A stretch of DNA of 64,000 nt, taken from Folioceros fuciformis (lineage: Eukaryota; Anthocerotophyta; Anthocerotopsida; Anthocerotales). The notes under the pieces are model-generated. The model was not told where the DNA came from and did not search any database. It saw nothing but the letters and a program-made list of their open reading frames with translations. Where the stretch lies: contig JBNGIO010006345.1 of NCBI GenBank assembly GCA_049999805.1, forward strand, positions 1 to 64,000, written 5' to 3'. The translations under genes and the position numbers were made by a program. Of this stretch, positions 56,369 to 64,000 are shown in pieces. Position 1 is the stretch's first letter; each line of letters begins with the position of its first letter.

Positions 56369-59300
56369 ATGGCTACGGTATCGCAACCGGAACCGTTCTC
56401 GACTCGACAAATTGAGGTATGTACACTGATTCCAGGAGCTCCCGCTCACCTGAGCTCCTTAGGGAGTCAACAGATGGCAAGCAAAGCCTCCAGATGCAGC
56501 AGTATAAGGAGATCAACACTTCCAGTTGGTCGTTTCCAGCGGCAGGAGCACTTGTGGGGGGACAACAGACGAGATCAGAAGAGCTCCCGTTCCCCTTTCA
56601 TCCGGCAAGGGGGGTCTGGCGAGGTCCTGTGCTTAAACAACATGTGTAGGCCAGCTTGGGTTGATGAGCAGGTCGTTTCCTTGGATATTCAGATGGGTAT
56701 TGGTGCCTCTCCTTCCGAGTCAAACTCTCCACATAAGCCTGAACCTGGCAGGCGTGCAGGTTCAGGAATGGGAGTCGCTCCGGCTGTAACTGTGAGCACG
56801 TTGTGTCAGCAGGGGAAGCTTGCTGAGGCAGTTGGAGCCCTGGAATCTCTGGCGCATGCAGGCCCTGCTATTTCTCAGTCTCTGGTTTGCACTTTGCTGA
56901 AATTGTGCACACATAAGAAGGATTTGGTTGTGGGGCGACGACTTCATGATCTCACTGTCAAACTTGGATACGAGTCGAATGCATACCTGGGGAACCATGT
57001 CTTGCGCATGTATGCATGTGGAGGTAGTCTGCAGGAGGCTATGGATGTGTTCAGCAGGATGGTCAAACCAAATGTCATTACGTGGGGTTCTATCATCTTT
57101 GCATGTGCTAAACATGGGAAACCTTACGAGGCCATACAACTATATCATGAGATGCGCAGGTCAGGAATCAGGGCGAATGGTCACGTCTTTGTAGCTGCCC
57201 TTCAGGCCTGTGCACTTGCGGCTGACTTAGAATGTGGCAGAAGGGTGCACCGCGACGTGGTGGGCAGTGGCATTCCTACTAACTTGTTTGTTGGCAACTG
57301 CCTGGTGGACATGTATGTAAAATGTGGCGACCTGAATGATGCACGCCAGGTTTTCGACAGCATGGCCACAAAGAATGTAGTGACATGGACTGCCCTGATA
57401 GCTGGGTATACCCAGCATGGGCTCGGGCTAGAGGCGCTTGCTCTGTATAATCGAATGGAGCAGGAGGGCCTGATTTTCGCTAACCATGTGACGTTTGCTT
57501 GCCTTCTGAAGGCCTGTGCAAGCACTGGTGCCTTACAAAAGGGTAGGCAGCTGCACTCACAGATTGTGGGAAGAGGACTTCTGGATAACGTAATCTTGGG
57601 CAACTGCCTGGTGGAAATGTATGCAAAATGTGGCAAACTGGAAGAGGCACGCCAGGTTTTTAACAGGATGAACACAAAGGATGTCGTTACTTGGACGGTG
57701 CTGATTGCTGCGTATTCAAAATGTGAACCTGCTAAGCACGGGAAACCTAACGAGGCCATACAACTCTACCGTGAGATGCGTAGGTCAGGAGTGAAAGCGA
57801 ATAGTCACGTCTTTGTGGCTGTCCTTCAGGCTTGCGCATTCGCCACAGACTTGGAATCTGGCAGAAAAGTGCACTGTGATTTGTTGAACAGTGACACTCC
57901 TGCTAACTTGTTTGTTGGTAACTGCCTGGTGGACATGTATGCAAAATGTGGGGAACTGAAAGATGCTCGCCAGGTGTTTGAAAGCATGGCTGAAAAGGAT
58001 GTGGTGACATGGAATGCCCTGATTTCTGGGTACGGGCAGCAAGGACTCTGCCAACAGGCGCTTGCTTTGTATGGACAAATGGAGGAGACGGGCCTCACTT
58101 TGGCCGACCGTTTCACTTTTGCCTGCCTTCTGAAGGCTTGTGCAAGCACTGGTGCCCTACAGAAGGGCAGGCAGCTGCACTCACAGATCATCGAGAGAGA
58201 ACTGCTGGATGATGTAGTGGTGGGTAACTGCCTGGTGGACATGTATACAAAATGCGGTGAACTGGAAGACGCACGTCAGGTGTTTGACAGCTTGGCCACA
58301 AAGGATGTGGTGACATGGACAGCGCTGATCGCCGGGTATGCACAGCAAGGACTCGGCCAAGAGGCGCTTGTTGTATATAGGCAAATGGAGGAGGCGGGCC
58401 TCGTTTTGGCTGATCATGTAACTTTTTCTTGCCTTTTGAAGGCCTGTGGAAGCACTGGTGCCTTACGAAAGGGCAAGCAGTTTCACGCACAGATTGTTAA
58501 AAGAGGACTTCGGGATGACGTTGTGCTGGGCAACTCCCTGGTGGACATGTATGCCAAATGTGGTGAACTGGAAGATGCACGCCAGGTTTTTGACAGCATG
58601 AACACAAGGAATGTGGTGACATGGAATACTCTGATCGCTGGGTATGCACAGCAAGGGCTCAGACATGAAGCGCTTGTCTTGTATGAACAGATGGAGCAGG
58701 AGGGGGTGATGTTAGCTGACCGTGTCACTTTTGCTTGCCTTCTAAAGGCGTGTGCAAGCACTGGTGCCTTACAGAAGGGCAGGCAGCTGCACTCTCAGAT
58801 TGTTGAAAGAGGTCTGCTGGATGACGTAGTGCTGGGCAACTGCCTCGTGGACATGTACGCAAAGTGTGGTGAAGTGGATGATGCACGCGGGATTTTTGAA
58901 AGCTTAGCCTCAAAGGATGTGGCGACATGGAATGCCCTGATATCTGGGTACGGTGCTAATGATGATGGTCATAGAGCACTCGCTTGTTTTGATGAGATGC
59001 TAGTTGCCGGTATTCGGCCTAATGGTGCTACGTTTACTTGCCTTCTAGTAGCATGCAGTCATGAGGGACTGGTCGACGAGGGTCGCGAACACTTCGATTC
59101 CATGGCTGCAGAGCATGGCGTCGAACCTACTACGGAGCATTACAATTGCATGATCGATCTTCTTGGGCGTGCCGGCCATTTACATGAGGCAGAGCAGGTG
59201 CTATTATCATGTGACTGGCAAAGTAATGTTGTGGGCTTGACGGCTTTGTTGAATGCCTGCAAGAATCACGGGGATATAGAGAGGGCTGTGTGGTGTTTTG

Positions 59301-59833
59301 AACGAATTGTCAGGCTGGAGCCTCAAGGAGCGTCTGCCTATATGCTCATGGCCAATGCCTACGCAGAGGCAGGTCAGTGGACCGACGTAGACAGGATTGA
59401 GACACACAGAGTGGTAGCCAGAGCTAACAAGAAACCTGCAGTGGCGACCATCGAGGTGAACAATCAGGTTCATCGGTTCCTGGTGGGAGAAAGGAGAGAG
59501 GACATTGCTCTCAAGGTAGAGAGCACGAATGCACGTGTGAAGCAGGAAGGAGGCCACGTACCTGACACAAAGCTGGTGTTGAAGCCAGTGTGTGAGAAGG
59601 AAAAGGAAGATGCGCTTTGCGGGCATGCTGAGAAGCTAGCTCTGGCGTTTGGTCTCTTGAACACTCCGAGTGGGACACCTCTGGTTGTCACGAAGAATCT
59701 ACGCATGTGCAGTGACTGCCACAGTTCCACGGAGATCATGTCAAGACTGGAGCAGAGACACATCGTTGTGAGGGACGGGTACCGTGTGCATCGATTCTCA
59801 GCTGGATGTTGCAGTTGTAAGGGTCGACCGTGA
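56369..59833 (+). CDS. long PLS-class PPR protein with DYW:KP domain, terminus KGRP
   Basis: Intronless editing factor of 1154 aa, the longest of the four. The first ~140 residues include RRSTLPVGRFQRQEHLWGDN and may hold an organelle presequence. The PPR tract covers about residues 150-990. Several consecutive P-L-S triplets are almost identical (ALQKGRQLHSQIV, LGNCLVDMYAKCGELEDARQ, DVVTWTALIAGYAQQGLGQE), with a period of about 101 residues. A larger duplication is visible: 57107 onward recurs at 57731 onward. After E1/E2 (LTALLNACKNHGD, ASAYMLMANAYAEAGQW) comes NKKPAVATIEV, the KPAxA mark. HAEKLALAFG and CSDCH retain the deaminase site. The end is CSCKGRP: both Gly-Asp and the DYW tripeptide are replaced, the GRP form reported for DYW:KP proteins. 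A splice-donor-like gag/gtatgt near 56414 leaves the first residues slightly open. Confidence 0.94.
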   Translation: MATVSQPEPFSTRQIEVCTLIPGAPAHLSSLGSQQMASKASRCSSIRRSTLPVGRFQRQEHLWGDNRRDQKSSRSPFIRQGGSGEVLCLNNMCRPAWVDEQVVSLDIQMGIGASPSESNSPHKPEPGRRAGSGMGVAPAVTVSTLCQQGKLAEAVGALESLAHAGPAISQSLVCTLLKLCTHKKDLVVGRRLHDLTVKLGYESNAYLGNHVLRMYACGGSLQEAMDVFSRMVKPNVITWGSIIFACAKHGKPYEAIQLYHEMRRSGIRANGHVFVAALQACALAADLECGRRVHRDVVGSGIPTNLFVGNCLVDMYVKCGDLNDARQVFDSMATKNVVTWTALIAGYTQHGLGLEALALYNRMEQEGLIFANHVTFACLLKACASTGALQKGRQLHSQIVGRGLLDNVILGNCLVEMYAKCGKLEEARQVFNRMNTKDVVTWTVLIAAYSKCEPAKHGKPNEAIQLYREMRRSGVKANSHVFVAVLQACAFATDLESGRKVHCDLLNSDTPANLFVGNCLVDMYAKCGELKDARQVFESMAEKDVVTWNALISGYGQQGLCQQALALYGQMEETGLTLADRFTFACLLKACASTGALQKGRQLHSQIIERELLDDVVVGNCLVDMYTKCGELEDARQVFDSLATKDVVTWTALIAGYAQQGLGQEALVVYRQMEEAGLVLADHVTFSCLLKACGSTGALRKGKQFHAQIVKRGLRDDVVLGNSLVDMYAKCGELEDARQVFDSMNTRNVVTWNTLIAGYAQQGLRHEALVLYEQMEQEGVMLADRVTFACLLKACASTGALQKGRQLHSQIVERGLLDDVVLGNCLVDMYAKCGEVDDARGIFESLASKDVATWNALISGYGANDDGHRALACFDEMLVAGIRPNGATFTCLLVACSHEGLVDEGREHFDSMAAEHGVEPTTEHYNCMIDLLGRAGHLHEAEQVLLSCDWQSNVVGLTALLNACKNHGDIERAVWCFERIVRLEPQGASAYMLMANAYAEAGQWTDVDRIETHRVVARANKKPAVATIEVNNQVHRFLVGERREDIALKVESTNARVKQEGGHVPDTKLVLKPVCEKEKEDALCGHAEKLALAFGLLNTPSGTPLVVTKNLRMCSDCHSSTEIMSRLEQRHIVVRDGYRVHRFSAGCCSCKGRP
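57107..58950 (+). repeat. intragenic tandem duplications in the PPR tract
   Basis: At DNA level a ~303-bp unit (one P-L-S triplet) recurs through the PPR tract, best preserved from 57400 on. In addition the ~620 bp from 57107 is repeated from 57731, an offset of 624 bp. The junction reads YSKCEPAKHG, where the upstream copy has CAKHG, so a few extra codons mark the join. The copies are far more alike than PPR triplets normally are. Confidence 0.85.
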
Positions 59834-61916
59834 GAAGAAGAAGCCGGAATGAAATCCGCTTTCAGTCAGCTTACAGCTTAGGGTTGAGTGTCTGCTGTTC
59901 TCAAAATAAATAATCATTCTTTCATAGTGTGTCGGTCAGGCTGTGTTCACGCCACCCACGTGCAGTGCAGAAAGGAAGAAGATACCAACATACAGTACAT
60001 ATTGATCATAACTTTTTGTGGTTGCGTGATTCTGGCATCACCAAGTGTATAAGAGCCGGGATGTGCACTGTACGAACCTCTTAAAGGAAGTTGGTATCGG
60101 TACAGTACCGCAATCCGACCTGGAGATGGTCACATCCAATAGTTTATTAAAAAGCGGCACGGGATTCCAAACTTTTTGAAAATCAAAGTGGCGGGCCCGA
60201 CAGGCCCTGTCGACGTACTGCCCATCAAACAAGGGTTAACCTACGTAACGGAATTCCTCTCTAAATGCCACCTTCGATTCTACTCCAAGGATTAAATGGA
60301 ATATTTTCCTGAATTGAATTATGTTTAACATCAATTTTATCTATTTAAAATATATTATTATTATAAAATAAACCCAAAGCTTTTAATTGTCTTGTAATTT
60401 TTTTCTGGAAATAATAACTTTGTCTCATTATAAAGACCGCAGCGTGACTAAAGGGCAAAAGAAAATTGCGTATCATGATATACTCTAGTGCCATGAAAGA
60501 TTAGAGGTACCAAATACTTAATAAATACCACATGATAAAATAAAAAAATTAGAATTTTTAAAGATCTTCAGGAATTACAGGATCAGTCATCTTATCAAAG
60601 TATCACTATTAAAAATTAATCATTATTAAAAATTAAATTATATTGTGGCACAATAAATTTATAAATGTGATTAATACTTTTTTTTCAATAAGGGGATACA
60701 TGTTTGTATTGCTGATGTGGTTGTTATGGGTCCCATTAAGGATTTGATCAGCGAGCACATCATCATAACCTCTGGTTAGACAGCGGAGGGTTATGCAAGC
60801 CCAAAAGTGCATAAGTATTTTCCCCTGACGGTATACTTGCATCCCCTTAGTCTTGAGACTCATGGGCTATAGCAAGGACTTTTCAACGTTTATTCGAGAG
60901 TGCACCAAGGTTTATCAGAGTCCTTATGCGCCAAGGTTTATCAGAGCCTAAGGAATGGTGTTCTTCCTCGTTTGTTTGTAGTGGCCTTGTTGCTCCAACA
61001 CGTATCCATTACTTTGCAAAGAACATTGGCTAATGTAGTTTTTACGCAGCAACAAGCATAGTCGAGCGGCTTCTTTGGGCACCTGTGGTGTGGTAGGTAG
61101 ATCTTTTGTTATTCGACATTATGACATTTTGGGAGCAATAGATAATTTTTGAGAATGATATTTGAAAGAGCTAATCCTTTTTTTGGCCTTTGGCCATGTT
61201 AGAGTTATTCCTTCAATCTTTCGAGTAAATGGGACTTCCCATCTCTTTTCTTCTCAAAAGAAAATATATACTTATGATTAGAACTCTTGTAAGATAAGTG
61301 CCTTCATAATTGTTACATGGATTCTTTAGAAAAATAACTTAAAAAATATATAAATATATAATATAATAAAAGTTTACAAAAAATCTTATAGTCCAGTATG
61401 ATGTAGACCCATATTCCATGCCATTGAAGCCCTTGCGAGTTCCGCAAGACTGCCGAGCGGCACAACTGACGCTTTGTTTATTCATAAACTACATCCCATT
61501 CATTGAGCCTTTATTTATCCCATTAACCCTCCAATCTTTGGAGTATTTGTTTTTGCCTTTGGTCCTAATGAAGTTTGTTCTCCAATCTTTGGAGTACTTT
61601 TTTTTTTTTTTTTTTTGCCTCTGGCCCTAATAGGTTGTTCCTCGAATCTTTGGAATAGATGGGGCTTTCCAATCTCTTTTTTAATCATAAAAAATACTCT
61701 TTCGTGGTAGATTCATTAAAGGTTGTATGATATAAATGTGTAAATATAAAACATAGCTCCTGAATGTCCGTGTCACCACCCGAATGGCTATCGTCGTCCC
61801 CGGAGTTGTTTCCCGTTCTCGGGGACTGACCGGACGGCATGGCAAGATGGGATAGGGCTGAATTAGGGTCCTGATTGTGAAGAGGCTCTGGAGTCCTCAG
61901 GGAATGCGCAGTTGAT
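59834..61916. other. AT-rich intergenic region
   Basis: Strongly AT-rich, especially 60280-60700 and 61320-61390. It contains the repeat at 61170-61690 and a short doublet, caaggtttatcagag, at about 60906 and 60933. No gene is supported. Confidence 0.6.
61170..61690 (+). repeat. short repeat family, three partial copies
   Basis: Segments around 61180-61265, 61520-61560 and 61575-61690 share the order gcctttggccctaat, then ttcctccaatctttggagta, then gggactttccaatctctttt, with substitutions. One copy contains a 20-base T run (61600-61620). Confidence 0.65.
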
Positions 61917-61979
61917 TTGCTGGGTACAATTGTCGTGGGGATGTCAACTTTTTCTCTGAGAACTGCATGGGCGCGCTAC

Positions 61980-62400
61980 CAAAATCAAAATCTCTCTATC
62001 ATGCCTGCACTGCCTGATGCTGCCATCGTATGGCATACTCTGCTCGGTGCTTGTCAAAACTGGAGCAATGTGGAGATCGGACGGTTTGCTTTCGACCAAG
62101 CACTGAAGCTACAAGAGAAGGACGCTGCAGCACACGTGTTGATGTCCAATATCTACACAGGCGCTGAGATGTGGGAGGAGGCACAGGAGTTGCAGGCAAG
62201 GAGAATAAGCATCGGGGCATGGAAGCAGCCGGGCCAGAGCTGGTGGACAGACACGGACGGCGTGGTGCATAAGTTTCTGGTCGGGGACAAGATGATCCCC
62301 CGTGTCTTCAAGCAAGGGTGAAGCAGGTCGGGGCACTGGTCAGGGAAGAAATCAGACTCACTGATCTCCAGATGACGAACTGCAAGCAGGAACCCTGTGG
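61980..62400 (+). pseudogene. PPR protein C-terminal fragment (E motifs and PG box), decayed
   Basis: One frame encodes an E1/E2-like region (AIVWHTLLGACQNWSNVEIG, AAAHVLMSNIYTGAEMWEEA) followed by GAWKQPGQSWWTDTDGVVHK and FLVGDK. That is the PG-box context of a canonical PLS/DYW protein, not the KPAxA form of the four intact genes here. No PPR repeats precede it and no deaminase domain follows. After the stop at 62321 a shifted frame (KQVGALVREEIRLTDLQ) looks like the continuation, which implies a frameshift. It is a relic of a separate editing-factor gene. Confidence 0.75.
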
Positions 62401-64000
62401 AGCCTCGCCACATGCCTGAACACGGCTAGCCGTGCTCAGGCATGCAAGAGAGGAACAAGTTTGTAGCACCGTCTTCTGGTGCAGGAGAGCTAACTGCAGC
62501 CATATGTTTGCACCGAGCTTAAATGTTGCAGGCGGAGCTCCTGCCAAACATGTTCCACCAAAGCTAGTTATGCTGCAGAATGAAAAGCAATGAACTGTTT
62601 ATCTTCACAAGTAAGACAGGCATGCAAGACCTTAGTCAGCTTCGAGGACGATATTGATCAGTGTCATACTTACTGTTGGCGGGAATGAGTATCAAAGGGC
62701 AGTTAGGGACAGTTGTATGAATCGAGTAAGGAGGCTATTGTCCTTGTTTTGTAAATATGTAGATCGTGTCTTCTCGTCGAGTTCGGAACCTGAGAAATTT
62801 AGTTGGGCGCATGATTTGGAGAAGGGCTAGGGCTACATTTGCGATTGGATAGGAGCTCTGGAATGTTTGCGGAAGTTGCTTGATATGTGTTCTTGATTGC
62901 AGTTCGAGCTCCCCTGCGATCGCCATTTTCAACAAGATGAGATGACGAATGAAGATGCAGGGGATAGTATGGATATATGGGCCAGTGCCCATACAGTACT
63001 ACTCTGGGGAGTGATTGTAGTCAAGATGCATGAGCTGTTGTGGCGTGTAAGTATAGAATTACGTTCACTGCACGACGGAGGTAAGAAGTAATTCCAAGGC
63101 AAAGGCAAAGGCAAATGTGTGCGTGGCGAGCAACAGAGACAAAGAGATGAGAGGACAGGTCCGATGTCAGCTAGTGCTCAATTGATGTGCCCGATGAGGG
63201 ACGCGCGGCAAATGAGTCACGTGCTGAACAAGACAGTAATAAATGCCTTTATTGATTGTGTAGCTGGTCCTCAGCGTTTCAGGTGGGTATTCAGAAGAGT
63301 AATCTAGGAGCACTTTTTGTAGCAGTCCCGAGTATAAGACCTACAGCTGCCCCACTGTGTGTCACACTGAGACCCAGAATTAAGGCCTCCCCCACATATG
63401 CGCCAGCTCACTCTCCGTCGTCTACATCGTCCCCAGCAACTCAATGGCCTGCACATGTATGCATACACGACACAAATTTCAACGGAATTGCAGAAAGAAT
63501 GGAACTCATGGCAGCATACAGTTTGCCATTGTCGGCGAGAGCAGCAACAAAAGAACTCAGGCACGGGCGCCAGTATCCAAACCACCGCGTCACTAGCCCA
63601 AGACACGTCCTTCCTCTTCACTATTTGCACATCGACACTGACGTCCTGAGGAATGTGAAACAGAGTACGCACCAACTCCCACACCGACTCCCACATCGAC
63701 GCCCACATCGACGCTCGCATCGACGTTCACGAGCTCGTCGACGCCCCCTACATCAACATCAACCCCGGGGCCGGATAAGACGGCCGGTAAGCCAGCAGAA
63801 CAGACGTGGAGATCAAGCAAATGGAAGTCAATCACAAAGTATGGCAGATATTCGTGCTTCTCAAGCGACATAGAGACATGGCGGCAGGCACAGCACTGGA
63901 AGGCACAAGGGACTGACCGAGCTTACGGCCTGGTCCGAAAGTTTGGACGCTCGCTGGGATACCGCCACTCGCCACGGCAGGCTGTGTGAAGCAGGAAAAC
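62401..64000. other. no supported gene to the end of the window
   Basis: Mixed composition. Frames at 62897-63091 and 63256-63873 (+) have no recognised domain; the latter runs into a short-period repeat. The last ~100 bases are unique-looking sequence. Confidence 0.5.
63665..63750. repeat. 12-bp microsatellite-like repeat
   Basis: Imperfect units of cccacatcgacg, about six copies. The minus strand reads as a Val/Asp/Gly run, explained by the repeat. Confidence 0.8.

Noticed and set aside
37274-59833. Canonical C-to-U DYW editing factors
   Set aside because: All four lack the PG box and carry KPAxA instead, and none ends in DYW, so the canonical class does not fit.
63256-63873. 205-codon plus-strand frame
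   Set aside because: No domain, runs into a 12-bp repeat, and is contradicted by an overlapping minus-strand frame of similar quality.

Overview
The window is nuclear DNA from a land plant. It holds spliced genes with GT-AG introns of about 45-700 bp, a chloroplast-targeted HCF164 homologue, a BURP protein and a Gnk2-like protein. Two things narrow the lineage. Four intact PPR editing factors carry the KPAxA signature of the DYW:KP class, known from hornworts, lycophytes and ferns. A vasohibin-type tubulin carboxypeptidase also suggests a plant with flagellated sperm. Compact introns and roughly one gene per 4-5 kb fit a hornwort best; a lycophyte such as Isoetes is the main alternative. The species cannot be fixed from sequence alone.

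Layout. 1-5.7 kb is repeat territory: a 25-bp minisatellite, a fold-back element with ~450-bp inverted arms, direct repeats, three assembly gaps, and a ~30-bp minisatellite just upstream of the first gene. 5.8-9.9 kb carries HCF164 (+) and a CYP71-clan P450 (+). 10-14.5 kb is AT-rich with an intronless CTD-type phosphatase. 14.5-19.5 kb carries an NAA60-type N-acetyltransferase (+) and an AsmA-like protein (+). 19.5-24.4 kb is AT-rich with one secreted Gnk2/DUF26 protein. 24.4-25.9 kb is a LUL/LOG2-type RING E3 ligase (+). 27-28.6 kb is repeats. 29.9-36.7 kb holds three minus-strand genes: a 14-exon PP2A B55 subunit, a J-domain protein and a small membrane protein. 37.3-59.8 kb is the PPR region: four DYW:KP genes (+, -, -, +) interspersed with a BURP gene, a small zinc-finger protein and the vasohibin gene. 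After 59.8 kb the sequence is AT-rich and repetitive, with a decayed PPR fragment at about 62 kb.

How it fits together. The four PPR proteins should act in chloroplasts or mitochondria as site-specific RNA editors, and DYW:KP domains are associated with U-to-C editing. Their termini grade from GDYH through GDRH to KGRP. Two share a leader motif, and one contains a visible internal duplication of two repeat triplets, so this looks like a young, locally expanding editing-factor locus. The remaining genes are mostly conserved housekeeping functions with no operon-like relation. Exon junctions were chosen by splice consensus, reading phase and family alignment from memory; no transcript evidence was available.
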